Origin: Streptomyces sp. SCSIO 30461
GTDB taxonomy: Bacteria > Actinomycetota > Actinomycetes > Streptomycetales > Streptomycetaceae
NCBI RefSeq assembly: GCF_037023745.1
Contig: NZ_CP146101.1
Span: 6,154,001-6,218,000 of the forward strand
Direction of reading: 5' to 3'
DNA: 64,000 nt
In this document: positions 8,484 through 18,019 of the stretch, in pieces
Numbering within the stretch: position 1 is the first letter of the stretch
Layout of the letters: each line of letters begins with the position of its first letter
Translations under genes and position numbers: made by a program
The notes under the pieces: model-generated
Told to the model about the DNA's origin: nothing
The model's input: the letters and a program-made list of their open reading frames with translations, nothing else
Databases searched by the model: none

Positions 8484-9354
8484 CGCCGCGGACGCACTCG
8501 CCGACTTCACCGAGGCGTACAACGCGGCGGACCGGGCCTACGATCCCGCGCTCGACGCGGCTCAGGTGACCGGCGCACTCGGTGCGATCAACCAGGCAGG
8601 CCTGAAGGCACGCAGTGTGACCAGCCCGCGTGGAAATCCCCAGCACCGGCCGCTGGAGCTCTCCGACGCCAAGTTCTACGTGCCGCAGAAGGCGGGCTGG
8701 CCGCGCTGGTTCCTGGCGGACACCGACAGCAACCGGGACGTGGACAGCGGAGACCGGGACTCCCGCTGGCTGGTGGTGTTCGTGAAGACCGGCAACGACG
8801 CGCAGTGGAAGGCCACATATCTGGCCATCCTCGGCCGTAGCGAGGTACCCCGCTTCCGCACCGACCAGGACGGCTACGCCGTGCCGGTGTCGGCCGACTC
8901 GGACGAGACTGCGGTGGCTCCGAACCGGCTGAGCAAGGACTACGCCTCGTATCTCGGCGAGGGCAAGCCCGATGTCTTCGCGGCGGGTGAGGCCACCAGC
9001 GAGTGGCGCGAGCGGCGTGAGCAGAAGTCGCGGCGGACATCCGGTCTTGTCACCGAGTTCGTCGACCAGCCGCTGAACAGCGGGCAGTTCGCACCGCTGG
9101 GACTGGTCACGAACGACGGCGGAGCTCTGGTCTTCTTCTCGATGCGCTACTACGAGCGCCAGACGGCGCCGCAGGGCTACCGGCCGAAGCCCAGCGCGGA
9201 CGAGCGGGCGCTGATGACCGGCGAGATCAAGAACACGCTCACCAAGGAGTGGATGTCCAGCCAAGCGGCGAAGGTCGCTCCGCGCGGAGGCAAGGGTCCC
9301 TCGGTGGCGATACTGGGCCGGCTCCAGGGTGTGACATCGGCGAAGGGCTCGTGA
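8341..9354 (+). CDS. Conserved lipoprotein
   Basis: 337 aa with a clear lipoprotein signal (basic MSRPKSRLSR, hydrophobic core, lipobox TASGC near residue 31). The mature part is soluble and unrecognised; it contains WPRWFLADTD, LVVFVKTGNDAQW and VFFSMRYYER segments. It starts inside the efeU tail (143-bp overlap), which suggests translational coupling and shared iron control. A role in iron uptake is inferred from position only. A hairpin at 9431-9473 closes the operon. Confidence 0.75.
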   Translation: MSRPKSRLSRTVTGLAATAVAVVLSLTASGCVTVHGELEVVPAATTTDAADALADFTEAYNAADRAYDPALDAAQVTGALGAINQAGLKARSVTSPRGNPQHRPLELSDAKFYVPQKAGWPRWFLADTDSNRDVDSGDRDSRWLVVFVKTGNDAQWKATYLAILGRSEVPRFRTDQDGYAVPVSADSDETAVAPNRLSKDYASYLGEGKPDVFAAGEATSEWRERREQKSRRTSGLVTEFVDQPLNSGQFAPLGLVTNDGGALVFFSMRYYERQTAPQGYRPKPSADERALMTGEIKNTLTKEWMSSQAAKVAPRGGKGPSVAILGRLQGVTSAKGS

Positions 9355-9430
9355 GCGCGGCCTCGTAGCGCAGTCGCGGGCGCGCCCTCGTAGGCACGGG
9401 CTCACGGGCGCGGGCACGTGAGCGCGGGCC

Positions 9431-9473
9431 GGTGTCCCGTGGCACGCGGTGTCAGGCGCGCATACGGGACACC
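9431..9473. terminator. Bidirectional terminator hairpin
   Basis: GGTGTCCCGT (9431-9440) pairs perfectly with ACGGGACACC (9464-9473) across a GC-rich 23-nt loop that can pair further. It sits between the convergent lipoprotein and prim-pol-like genes. There is no U tract, which is usual for high-GC actinomycetes. Confidence 0.6.
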
Positions 9474-9477
9474 CACG

Positions 9478-10320
9478 TCAACGGCGCACCGGCCAGGCCA
9501 CCGAGTGCTGGTCGTGTTCGTCCGCCTCGTCCGCGTACCGGGCGCAGGCATCGGCGAGCGCCTCCAGCAGCGTCAGCGGGTCCGGCAGCTGGTGCTCGGG
9601 GCCCCGTACCCAGTCCACGGTCAGCCCGTCGGGCAGGCGCGCGGGCGGTACGAGGACATAGCTGCCGCGGCTGTGCCAGCGCAGGCCGGGATGCTCGTCC
9701 ATGGTCTCCGGATGGCAGTCGAGCGCGCAGGGCCACCACTCGTCCTCGTCCTCCGGGGTGCCGCGGGTGGCGGTGAAGAACAGCATCCGCCCCTCGCCGG
9801 ACTCGGCCACCGGGCCGACCTCGGTACCTTCCCCGAGCAGCCGCTCCAGGGCGGCCCGGCCCGCCGGCGCCGGGACGTCGAGGACGTCGTGCACCATGCC
9901 GGTGGCGGTGATGAAGTTGGCTTCCGGCTGCTCGTCCGCCCAGCGCTCGATCGTGGCGCGCTCGTGCGTGGCCTGGGTCTGCCAGGCGAAGGAGACCGGG
10001 TGGCGGGCAGGAGTCGGACAGCCGATGCGCTCGCAGGAGCAGCGGAAACCGGCCGGATGCGCGGCCGGCGCCAGCGGCAGTCCGGCACCCGCGGTGGCGG
10101 TCAGCAGTTCGAGGCGGCCCGAGCCGGCTTCGGCGGCGGCGTCCTCGCGGGCGCGCCTGCGCAGCCACTGCGGCAGCCGGTTCTCCCAGCCCGTCCTGCC
10201 GCGCGCCCCCCGCTCGCGGTCACGCTCGTGATCGGTGCCGCCCGCACGGTCTGCACCGCCGTTGCCTTCGGTACCGCCGTTGCCTTGGATGCCGCCGATG
10301 CCTTGGCTGCCCTCGCCCAT
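9478..10320 (-). CDS. Bifunctional primase/polymerase (prim-pol) N-terminal domain protein
   Basis: 280 aa starting at ATG 10320 behind a purine-rich GAGGTGAGGGG. A Gly/Asn-rich leader (GGIQGNGGTEGNGG) is followed by the Streptomyces prim-pol-like module: CSCERIGCPTPARHPVSFAW (cysteine pair and HPV), the TQATHERAT helix, and FITATGMVHDVLDVPA, which holds acidic residues where archaeo-eukaryotic primases bind metal. Chromosomal copies like this are common in Streptomyces and have no demonstrated role. No helicase domain is attached, so polymerase activity is uncertain. Confidence 0.75.
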   Translation of the reverse strand: MGEGSQGIGGIQGNGGTEGNGGADRAGGTDHERDRERGARGRTGWENRLPQWLRRRAREDAAAEAGSGRLELLTATAGAGLPLAPAAHPAGFRCSCERIGCPTPARHPVSFAWQTQATHERATIERWADEQPEANFITATGMVHDVLDVPAPAGRAALERLLGEGTEVGPVAESGEGRMLFFTATRGTPEDEDEWWPCALDCHPETMDEHPGLRWHSRGSYVLVPPARLPDGLTVDWVRGPEHQLPDPLTLLEALADACARYADEADEHDQHSVAWPVRR

Positions 10321-10630
10321 CGATCCCCTCACCTCAGCTCTCCCCCTGTGGTCCCCGCCATGGTCCCACCATCGGGCGGACGAGGTGGCCGCACCCCCCG
10401 ATCGGGTGGCCGGGCGCCGGTCAGGGCGGGGTTCGGGGCGCCGGTCCCCGGGCAGCGGCGACGGCGTGCGCGGCAGGCCGTTTCACAAGGCTGCACGCCA
10501 GTAATACATGTAGCAATACAAGTGACGAACCACCCGTTCGAATCACGCGCGTAGCCCCTGGATGGCGCACTATTGCTGCACGCACAACCGTGCGCCGCTG
10601 CTTTGCTCTGACGTTCCTGAGGAGCCTGCA
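10321..10630. other. Intergenic region upstream of ddaH with short direct repeat
   Basis: 310 bp without a gene. The only structure seen is a direct repeat AATACATGT (10503-10511) and AATACAAGT (10515-10523), spaced 12 bp centre to centre. It lies about 110 bp before the ddaH start in an AT-richer patch. One helical turn of spacing would suit a regulator such as an Lrp/AsnC-type protein, but that is a guess. Confidence 0.4.
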
Positions 10631-11446
10631 TTGCCTCGTGACGCTAGATCCCGCCGCTACCTGATGTGCCCACCCACGCACTTCGAGGTGACGTACTCCA
10701 TCAACCCCTGGATGGACCCCGGGAAGCCCGTCGACCTGCCGCTGGCCATGGCCCAGTGGGAAGACCTGCGCGACCGCTTCACCGCGCTCGGCCACACCGT
10801 CGAACTGCTCGACCCACGCCCCGACCTGCCCGACATGGTGTACGCGGCGAACGGCGCGACCGTGGTGGACGGCCGGGTGCTCGGCGCGCGCTTCGCGCAC
10901 CGGGAGCGGGAGGCGGAGGCGGAGGCGCATCTGGAGTGGTTCCGTGCGCACGGGTTCGCCGAGATCCACGAGCCCCTGCACATCAACGAGGGGGAGGGGG
11001 ACTTCGCGGTCACCTCGACCTATGTGCTCGCCGGGCAGGGCTTCCGTTCCAGCCCGCTGTCCCACGGCGAGGCCCAGGAGTTCTTCGGCAGGCCGGTGAT
11101 CGGCCTGGAACTGGTGGATCCGCGCTACTACCACCTCGACACGGCGCTGTCCGTGCTGGACGACGAGCGCGACGAGATCATGTACTACCCCGGCGCCTTC
11201 TCGCCCGGCAGCCGGGCGGTGCTCGCCCGGCTCTTCCCCGACGCCCTGCTCACCAGCCGTGAGGACGCGGCGAAGCTGGGGCTGAACGCAGTGAGCGACG
11301 GCCGCCATGTGGTGCTTCCCCAGGCGGCGACGGGCCTGTTCGAGCCGCTGCGGGAGCGTGGCTTCGAGCCCGTCGGCGTGGACCTCGGGGAGTTGCTGAA
11401 GGGCGGCGGCAGCGTGAAGTGCTGCACGCAGGAGCTGCGCCCCTGA
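10631..11446 (+). CDS. ddaH: Dimethylargininase / arginine-deiminase-type hydrolase
   Basis: 271 aa of the amidinotransferase (beta/alpha-propeller) superfamily. Conserved landmarks are MCPPTHFEVTY-NPWM near the N-terminus, GEGDF (substrate-guanidine acidic residues), YYHLDTALSVL with the catalytic histidine, and the C-terminal nucleophile region GGGSVKCCTQEL. Such enzymes hydrolyse dimethylarginine or related guanidines to citrulline; the exact substrate is not resolvable. The start TTG 10631 is chosen for the GAGGAG at about 10618-10623. No ornithine aminotransferase or Lrp regulator accompanies it here. Confidence 0.85.
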   Translation: MPRDARSRRYLMCPPTHFEVTYSINPWMDPGKPVDLPLAMAQWEDLRDRFTALGHTVELLDPRPDLPDMVYAANGATVVDGRVLGARFAHREREAEAEAHLEWFRAHGFAEIHEPLHINEGEGDFAVTSTYVLAGQGFRSSPLSHGEAQEFFGRPVIGLELVDPRYYHLDTALSVLDDERDEIMYYPGAFSPGSRAVLARLFPDALLTSREDAAKLGLNAVSDGRHVVLPQAATGLFEPLRERGFEPVGVDLGELLKGGGSVKCCTQELRP

Positions 11447-11508
11447 GCGGGCTCCGCACATCCCGGGTGCCGGCGTCCGGCGCCCGGGACACCTCGTAGA
11501 ATTCGCCG

Positions 11509-12561
11509 GTGAACGCCGCTGAACCCGCCCGCTCCCCCGGCCGTCTCCCCGGCCCCGACCTCGGCCCCGGCACGCCCCGGGCGGATCTCGGCACCGCCCT
11601 CGCGGGCCTCCTGGACGGGCTGCCGCAGGGCAGGGTCGCCCAGGCCGTGGACCGCCTGATCAGCAACTACCGGGGGGACACCCCGACGGACGCCCCGGTG
11701 CTGCGGGACCGGGCCGACGTGGCCGCGTACGCCGCGTACCGCATGCCCGCGACCTTCGAGGCGGTACGTGCGGCCCTGCGGGCCTTCCGCGCCGCCGTGC
11801 CCGACTGGACCCCGGCCACCCACACCGACATCGGCGGTGGCACCGGCGCGGCGAGCTGGGCCGTGGCCGATGCCTGGCCGGATGGCACCCAGCGCACCAC
11901 GGTGCTGGACTGGGCGGAGCCCGCGCTGGCCCTGGGCCGGGAGTTGGCTTCGGCCGCGGGGCCGCCCGCGCTGCGCTCGGCGAGCTGGCAGCGGGCGAGG
12001 ATCGGGGCGTCCATGGGGCTGGAGCCGGTGGACCTGGTCACGGTCTCGTACGTCCTGAAGGAGCTCACGGAGGCCGACCGGGCCGCGGTGGTCGAACAGG
12101 CAGCCGCGGCGGGCCGGACGGTGCTGATCGTGGAACCGGGCACCCCCGACGGCTACCAGCGGATCATCGAAGCCCGCGACCGGCTGATCGCGGCGGGCCT
12201 GCGGATCGCCGCCCCCTGCCCGCACAGCGGCACCTGCCCGATCGTCCCCGGCAGCGACTGGTGCCATTTCGCGGCCCGGGTCAGCCGTTCGTCGCTGCAC
12301 CGACAGGTGAAGGGCGGGTCGCTGGCGTACGAGGACGAGAAGTTCGGCTATGTCGCGGCCACCCGAGGCCCGGCGGCTCCGGCGCCGGCCCGGGTGGTCC
12401 GCAAACCGCAGATCCGCAAGGGCCAGGTGCTGCTCGACCTGTGCTCGGACGACGGGACCCTGCATCGCACCACGGTCACCAAGCGCCATGGCGCGCTGTA
12501 CCGCGCGGCCCGCGACACGGGCTGGGGCTCGGGGTGGCCGCCCTCTGAGCCCGGGGAATAG
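11509..12561 (+). CDS. Small ribosomal subunit Rsm22-family methyltransferase-like protein
   Basis: 350 aa from GTG 11509. It has the Rsm22/METTL17 pattern: TDIGGGTGAASWA (SAM motif I), VTVSYVLKEL, LIVEPGTPDGYQRI, and a cysteine-rich segment CPHSGTCP...DWCHF that in eukaryotic homologues binds an iron-sulfur cluster. A C-terminal beta segment (QIRKGQVLLDLCSDDG) follows. Homologues associate with the small ribosomal subunit during assembly; methylation activity is unproven for most. Confidence 0.88.
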   Translation: MNAAEPARSPGRLPGPDLGPGTPRADLGTALAGLLDGLPQGRVAQAVDRLISNYRGDTPTDAPVLRDRADVAAYAAYRMPATFEAVRAALRAFRAAVPDWTPATHTDIGGGTGAASWAVADAWPDGTQRTTVLDWAEPALALGRELASAAGPPALRSASWQRARIGASMGLEPVDLVTVSYVLKELTEADRAAVVEQAAAAGRTVLIVEPGTPDGYQRIIEARDRLIAAGLRIAAPCPHSGTCPIVPGSDWCHFAARVSRSSLHRQVKGGSLAYEDEKFGYVAATRGPAAPAPARVVRKPQIRKGQVLLDLCSDDGTLHRTTVTKRHGALYRAARDTGWGSGWPPSEPGE

Positions 12562-12595
12562 CCGTCTCGCGCCGTCGCCGGGTGGCCTGCCCGGG

Positions 12596-13879
12596 TCACG
12601 CGGTGCTGGCCTCGGAGGGCTGAGCTGACGGTGCAGCGGCCGGGGCGGCGGGATCACCGGCACGCCAGGGCCGGCAGAGGCCGAGGAAGCACGCCACGGC
12701 GCCGAGCGCGCACACGAGTTGCACCAGGGCCATGGGCATGGCGGTGGCCTCGCCCGCGATCCCGACGAGGGGTGAGGCGACCGCACCGACGGCGAACGCG
12801 GAGGTGCCCAGCAGAGCCGATGCGGACCCCGCGGCGTGCGGGGTCCGCATCAGCGCGAGCGCGTTGGTGTTGGGCAGGCAGAGGCCCATCGCGGACATCA
12901 GCACGAACAGCGCGGCCGCGATCGGGACAAGACCCACTTCGCCGAAGACCCCGGAGGTCATCAGCAGCAGGGCGAGTGAGGCGAGGGTGATCACGGCCAG
13001 CCCGGTGCCGAGTACCTTGTCCAGGCTGACCCGGCCCACCAGCAGCTTGCCGTTGATCTGCCCGGCCGCGACCAGGCCCAGCGAGTTCAGCCCGAACAGC
13101 AGGCTGAAGGTCTGCGGCGAGGCCCCGTAGATCTCCTGGATCACGAAGGGAGACGCGGATATGTAAGCGAAGAGGGTGGCGAAGGCGAGCCCGCCCGCCA
13201 GCGTGTAACCGGCGAACACCCGGTCGGCGAGCAGTCCGCGCATGGTGCGCAGGGCTTCGCCCATGCCCCCGGTGTGCCGTCGCTCGGGCGGCAGCGTCTC
13301 GTGCAGGAACCGTGCCACGAGCAGCGTGAGCAGCAGCCCGATCCCGGCGAGTACGTAGAACACGCCGCGCCAGTCGGTGACCCTCAGGATCTGGCCGCCG
13401 ATGAGGGGCGCGATGATCGGGGCCATCCCCGAGATCAGCATCAGGCTGGAGAAGAACCGGGCCATCGCCACGCCGTCGTACAGATCACGCACCACGGCCC
13501 GCGCGATCACGATCCCCGCGGCCCCGGCCAGCCCCTGCAGCAGCCGGAACGCGATCAGCATCTCGGCGCCCGGAGCCAGCGCGCAGACGGCGGTGGCCGC
13601 CACGTACACGCCCATGCCCACCAGCAGCGGACGCCGCCGTCCCCACCGGTCGCTCATCGGCCCGACCAGGAGCTGCCCCAGCGCCATCCCCGCGAGGCAG
13701 GCGGTGAGGGTGAGCTGGATCGTGGCGGCCGAAGCGCTCAGCGACCCGGTCACCTGCGGCAGTGCCGGAAGGTACATGTCCATGGACAGCGGGGGAAGCG
13801 CGGTCAGCCCGCCCAGCACCAGAGTCACCAGGAACCCCACCCGCCGCGCGGTCACGGCACCGCGCTCATTCTCCGACAT
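12596..13879 (-). CDS. Bcr/CflA-family multidrug MFS exporter
   Basis: 427 aa with 12 predicted transmembrane helices. The N-terminal LPPLSMDMYLPALP block and the loop-2/3 motif GPMSDRWGRRRPLL are hallmarks of DHA1-type Bcr/CflA drug:proton antiporters; the second-half block (GLNSLG) is also present. It probably exports small toxic compounds or sulfonamide/bicyclomycin-like drugs; the substrate cannot be inferred. Convergent with the Rsm22 gene and divergent from the SDR gene at 14012. Confidence 0.9.
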   Translation of the reverse strand: MSENERGAVTARRVGFLVTLVLGGLTALPPLSMDMYLPALPQVTGSLSASAATIQLTLTACLAGMALGQLLVGPMSDRWGRRRPLLVGMGVYVAATAVCALAPGAEMLIAFRLLQGLAGAAGIVIARAVVRDLYDGVAMARFFSSLMLISGMAPIIAPLIGGQILRVTDWRGVFYVLAGIGLLLTLLVARFLHETLPPERRHTGGMGEALRTMRGLLADRVFAGYTLAGGLAFATLFAYISASPFVIQEIYGASPQTFSLLFGLNSLGLVAAGQINGKLLVGRVSLDKVLGTGLAVITLASLALLLMTSGVFGEVGLVPIAAALFVLMSAMGLCLPNTNALALMRTPHAAGSASALLGTSAFAVGAVASPLVGIAGEATAMPMALVQLVCALGAVACFLGLCRPWRAGDPAAPAAAPSAQPSEASTA

Positions 13880-14011
13880 CCGAGGCTCCCGTCCGGCTCT
13901 CTCTCCATGAAGTCGCCCCTATGTTCTCAGTTGGTCCTTCAATACGAACCACCCGGTTTCGTCTGGGCGTGAGCCCGTCGACGCGGGCACGCTGCCGTAC
14001 GCTGCGGGCTC

Positions 14012-14788
14012 ATGGAGGACACAAGGCGGAAGAGTGCCGTGGTCACCGGCGCGGGCTCGGGCATCGGCCGCGGTGTCGCGCTCGCGCTCGCGGCGTCGGG
14101 CTGGTCGGTCGCGCTGGCGGGGCGGCGGACGGAACCGCTGGAGGAGACGGCGGCGATGGCCGCGGCGGATTCCCGGTCGGACGCGGTGGACGTGCTGTGC
14201 GTACCGACCGACGTCACCTCACCGGAAGCCGTGATGAGCCTGTTCACGGCGGCCCGGGAGGGTTTCGGCGGGGTGGACCTGCTGTTCAACAACGCGGGCA
14301 CGTTCGGCGCACACGGGGTCCCGGTCGACGAGCTCCCGTACGAGGCGTGGCGTTCGGTCGTGGACACCAACCTCAACGGGGCGTTCCTGTGCGCGCAGGC
14401 GGCGTTCCGCGTCATGAGGGAGCAGGACCCGCGGGGCGGCCGGATCATCAACAACGGGTCCATCTCCGCGCATGCGCCACGACCGCTGTCGACCGCCTAC
14501 ACGACGACCAAGCACGCGATCACCGGCCTCACCAAGTCGCTGTCCCTGGACGGGCGCCCGTACCGGATCGCCTGCGGTCAGATCGACATCGGCAACGCGG
14601 CGACCGACATGACTCAGGGCATGCGGACCGGGATCCTCCAGGCCGACGGGCGCACGGCGGTCGAGCCGGTGATGGACGTGGCGGATGTGGCACGGACCGT
14701 GCTGCACATGGCGGAGCTGCCGCTGGAGGCGAATGTGCAGTTCGCGACGGTCATGGCGACCAACATGCCCTATATCGGGCGCGGCTGA
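14012..14788 (+). CDS. SDR-family oxidoreductase
   Basis: 258-aa NAD(P)-dependent short-chain dehydrogenase. It shows [10 protein letters not shown] (cofactor glycine motif, about residues 13-22), NNAG, the serine of NNGSISA, and the YTTTK catalytic Tyr-Lys pair. The sequence after the active site ([13 protein letters not shown]) matches a widespread bacterial subgroup of unknown substrate. The gene is followed after 54 bp by the broken PhzF gene, possibly one former transcription unit. Confidence 0.87.
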   Translation: MEDTRRKSAVVTGAGSGIGRGVALALAASGWSVALAGRRTEPLEETAAMAAADSRSDAVDVLCVPTDVTSPEAVMSLFTAAREGFGGVDLLFNNAGTFGAHGVPVDELPYEAWRSVVDTNLNGAFLCAQAAFRVMREQDPRGGRIINNGSISAHAPRPLSTAYTTTKHAITGLTKSLSLDGRPYRIACGQIDIGNAATDMTQGMRTGILQADGRTAVEPVMDVADVARTVLHMAELPLEANVQFATVMATNMPYIGRG

Positions 14789-14842
14789 CATACGGCGCCA
14801 CTACCTGGGAACATCCGATGATCGCATGCGCTTCCCCTCCAC

Positions 14843-15739
14843 ATGACCACGACACAGAACCAGGAAGTGCTGCGCTACACGGCGTTCTCCGCCGACCCCG
14901 AGGGCGGCAATCCTGCGGATGTGGTGCTGGACGCCACCGGCCTGGACGACGCCGGCATGCTGCGGATCGCCGCGGAGCTCGGCTACTCGGAGTCCGCGTT
15001 CCTGACCCCACCACCCGCTGAACTCGCCGGGGACGGCACCGGCGGCAGACGGGCCTACACCATCCGCTACTTCAGACCTCAGGTGGAGGTGCCGTTCTGC
15101 GGCCACGCCACCGTCGCCACCGCCATCGCGCTGGCCGAGCGGTCCGGTCCGGGTGAGCTGGTCTTCGCGACCAGGGCGGGAACCGTCCCGGTGACGGTGA
15201 CCGAGGAGGCGGGCGGGACGCTGCGAGCCACGCTCACCAGCGTCGAGCCGAAGGTCGAGGAGGTCTCGGAGACCGACCTGGCCGAGGCGCTTGCGGCGCT
15301 CGGCTGACCGTCCGCCGACCTGGCCCCGGCCCTGCCGCCCCGTATCGCCTATGCCGGAGCGCGCCATCTGGTGCTCGCCTCGGCGACCCGCGCCCGCCTC
15401 GCGGACCTCGCCTACGACTTCGACCGCCTCGCGGCCCTGATGCGGCGCCTGGACCTGGTCACCCTGCAGCTGGTGTGGCGGGAGTCCGCCACGGTGTTCC
15501 ACGTCCGCGACCCGTTCCCGGTCGGCGGCGTGGTCGAGGACCCGGCGACGGGCGCCGCCGCGGCGGCGTTCGGCGCGTACGTCCGCGAGCTGGGGCTGGT
15601 CCCCGACGATGCGGCCGAGGACACCGTCCTCACCCTGCACCAAGGGGAGGATCTGGGCCGCCCGGGCGTGCTCACGGTGACGCTGCGTCCGGGCGACCCG
15701 CGGATCCGTGTCGGCGGCACGGGAGCACGTATCGGCTGA
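14843..15739 (+). pseudogene. PhzF-family gene interrupted by an in-frame TGA
   Basis: The reading frame from ATG 14843 encodes a PhzF N-terminal half with catalytic GYSESAFL and PFCGHATV. It stops at TGA 15305-15307 after ALAALG, and continues in the same frame with PSADLAPALPPRIAYAG and the C-terminal half (EDPATGAAAAAFG), ending at 15739. The combined length (~298 codons) fits the family. The stop sits where a tryptophan (TGG) is plausible, so a single G-to-A change at 15307 would explain it. An error in the sequence or natural TGA readthrough are alternatives. Confidence 0.8.
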
Positions 15740-15834
15740 CCTGCGCCGATGCCCACCAGGGTCGTATGCAGCCACCCGGCCTACTATGAAATGCGGGGGT
15801 TCGGGGGTGTATACCGCCAGGCGGAGGAGGACCC

Positions 15835-17670
15835 GTGACTGAAGGACGCAGAGGTGCCCCGCCCCGAACGGAATCCCCCCGCTATCTGCCGATCTCGGAA
15901 CACGGCCTGATCGGCGACCTGCGCAGCGCCGCCCTGGTGGGCACCAACGGCACCATCGACTGGTACTGCTGCAGCCGCTTCGACGCGCCGAGTGTCTTCG
16001 CGTCCATCCTGGACGCCGAGCAGGGCGGCAGTTTCGAACTCGCGCCTGACGTCCCGGTCAGGACCAAGCAGTTCTACTTCCCCGACACCAATGTGCTGAT
16101 CACCCGCTTCTTCGCGGAGGACGGCGTCGGCGAGGTCCAGGACTTCATGCCGGTCACCGACGACAGCCGGGAGGCGGACCGCCACCGGCTGATCCGCCGG
16201 GTGGTCTGCGTACGCGGCACCCTGCCGTTCCGCGCCGTCGTGGCACCTCGCTTCGGCTACGGGGCCCAGCAGCACACCGTACGCACGGACGGCGGCTGCC
16301 CGATCTTCGAGTCGCCCGCCTTCAGCCTCGCGCTCACGGCCACTATGCCGGTCGAGAGCGACGGCCGGGACGTATGGTCGCTGTTCAAGCTGAGCGAGGG
16401 CGAGTCCGCCGTGTTCGCGCTCGACCGGGTCGGCGGTCCGGTCGAACCGCGCGGCTGCGCCGTGACCGAGGCCGAGCATTTGTTTGACGCCACGGTCCGG
16501 TACTGGCGGGGGTGGCTGGCGAAGTCCCGGTACCGGGGACGCTGGCGCGAGATGGTCCACCGCTCGGCCCTGACCCTCAAGCTGCTCACCTACGCCCCGA
16601 CCGGTGCCATCGTGGCTGCCCCTACCACCAGCCTGCCCGAGCAGATCGGCGGCGAGCGCAACTGGGACTACCGCTATGTCTGGATCCGCGACGCCGCCTT
16701 CTGCGCCTACGCGATGCTGCGGCTTGGCTTCACCGACGAGGCGCGGGCGTTCATGGGCTTCCTCAACGGCCATGTCTGCGTCTCGCGGTCCGCGGCAGGT
16801 CCCCTCCAGATCATGTACGGGGTCGACGGCCGCAAGGAGCTGCCCGAGCTGGAGGTCCCCCATCTCGAGGGCTATCTGGGCTCGGCCCCGGTCAGGATCG
16901 GCAACAGCGCCGTCGACCAGCTCCAACTGGACATCTACGGAGCCCTGGTCGACTCGATCTACCTGTACGACAAGTGGGGGGAGCCGATCTCCAGCGCCCA
17001 CTGGGACACCGTCTGCGAGCTGGTCGACTGGGTCTGCGAGAACTGGGACCAGCCCGACGAGGGCGTATGGGAGACCCGCGGTGGGCGCAAGAACTTCCTC
17101 TACTCACGCCTGATGTGCTGGGTGGCGATCGAACGCGCCATGCGCATCGCCCGCCGCCGTGGCCTGCCCGCCGACATGGCCCGCTGGGGCGCGTCGCGCG
17201 ACCGTATCTACCGCCGGATCATGACCAGCGGCTGGTCCGACGAACGCAAGGCGTTCGTCCAGCACGAGGGCAGCGACGTACTCGACGCCTCGGTGCTGAT
17301 GATGCCGCTCAGCAAGTTCATCTCCCCGACCGACCCGAAGTGGCTCTCCACTCTGGACGCGCTGGGCGACGAGCTGGTCTCCGACTCCCTGGTCTACCGC
17401 TACAACCCCCAAGCCAGCCCGGACGGCCTGCGCGGCGAGGAGGGCACCTTCTCGATCTGCTCGTTCTGGTACGTCGAAGCCCTCACCCGCGCCGGCCGGC
17501 TGGACGACGCCCGGCTGGCGTTCGAGAAGATGCTGACGTACGCCAACCATCTCGGTCTGTACGCCGAGGAGATCGGCCGCACAGGCGAGCAGAACGGGAA
17601 CTTCCCCCAGGCGTTCACTCATCTCTCCCTGATCAGCGCGGCGTTCAACCTGGACAAGGCACTGGGCTGA
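15835..17670 (+). CDS. Glycoside hydrolase family 15 (glucoamylase/trehalase-like)
   Basis: 611-aa cytosolic enzyme starting at GTG 15835. An N-terminal beta-sandwich (GLIGDLRSAALVGTNGTIDW, residues 20-250) precedes the (alpha/alpha)6 barrel. The barrel has the substrate-binding WDYRYVWIRDAAF, the general-acid region PDEGVWE (E409, E413) and the general-base region EEGTF (E535, E536). Actinobacterial relatives of this architecture act as trehalases or on small alpha-glucans; the substrate is not determined here. The gene stands alone; the broken PhzF gene ends 95 bp upstream. Confidence 0.9.
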   Translation: MTEGRRGAPPRTESPRYLPISEHGLIGDLRSAALVGTNGTIDWYCCSRFDAPSVFASILDAEQGGSFELAPDVPVRTKQFYFPDTNVLITRFFAEDGVGEVQDFMPVTDDSREADRHRLIRRVVCVRGTLPFRAVVAPRFGYGAQQHTVRTDGGCPIFESPAFSLALTATMPVESDGRDVWSLFKLSEGESAVFALDRVGGPVEPRGCAVTEAEHLFDATVRYWRGWLAKSRYRGRWREMVHRSALTLKLLTYAPTGAIVAAPTTSLPEQIGGERNWDYRYVWIRDAAFCAYAMLRLGFTDEARAFMGFLNGHVCVSRSAAGPLQIMYGVDGRKELPELEVPHLEGYLGSAPVRIGNSAVDQLQLDIYGALVDSIYLYDKWGEPISSAHWDTVCELVDWVCENWDQPDEGVWETRGGRKNFLYSRLMCWVAIERAMRIARRRGLPADMARWGASRDRIYRRIMTSGWSDERKAFVQHEGSDVLDASVLMMPLSKFISPTDPKWLSTLDALGDELVSDSLVYRYNPQASPDGLRGEEGTFSICSFWYVEALTRAGRLDDARLAFEKMLTYANHLGLYAEEIGRTGEQNGNFPQAFTHLSLISAAFNLDKALG

Positions 17671-18019
17671 CGCCGGACCCGGTGCGCGCCCCATCCGGGC
17701 GGGACGCACCCGGGGCAGGAGGCTCCGGCTAAGGACTGTCCCGAAATCCCCAGCGCGCGCGACGCCTGCTACGGCACTCCCCCCGTCTTCGCCGGGAGGT
17801 GCCCCCATGCTGCGTTGCCGAATCGCAGCCGTCGTGTGTCCTCGGGACTTCTCCTGAACCAGGCAGAGTCGGACGTGCGGCCTCACGGGCCCGACACCCC
17901 ATTCCAACAGGCGCCGCACAGCTGTGCCCAGGTACCGACAACCGTGCATCCGCACGGCTGTTGCGTGAACCGAGCGCACCCACCATGCTCACCTTCCCGG
18001 ACCTTCAGAAGGATGCGTG
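17671..18019. other. Intergenic region with Streptomyces-type repeat hairpin
   Basis: 349 bp without a convincing gene. It contains an imperfect hairpin at 17773-17803 (GGCACTCCC paired with GGGAGGTGCC around a TTCG tetraloop). It resembles the GC-rich intergenic palindromes scattered in Streptomyces genomes, and may serve as transcript end for the GH15 gene. No promoter was clear, apart from an AAGGA ribosome-binding site at 18009-18013 for the next gene. Confidence 0.5.
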
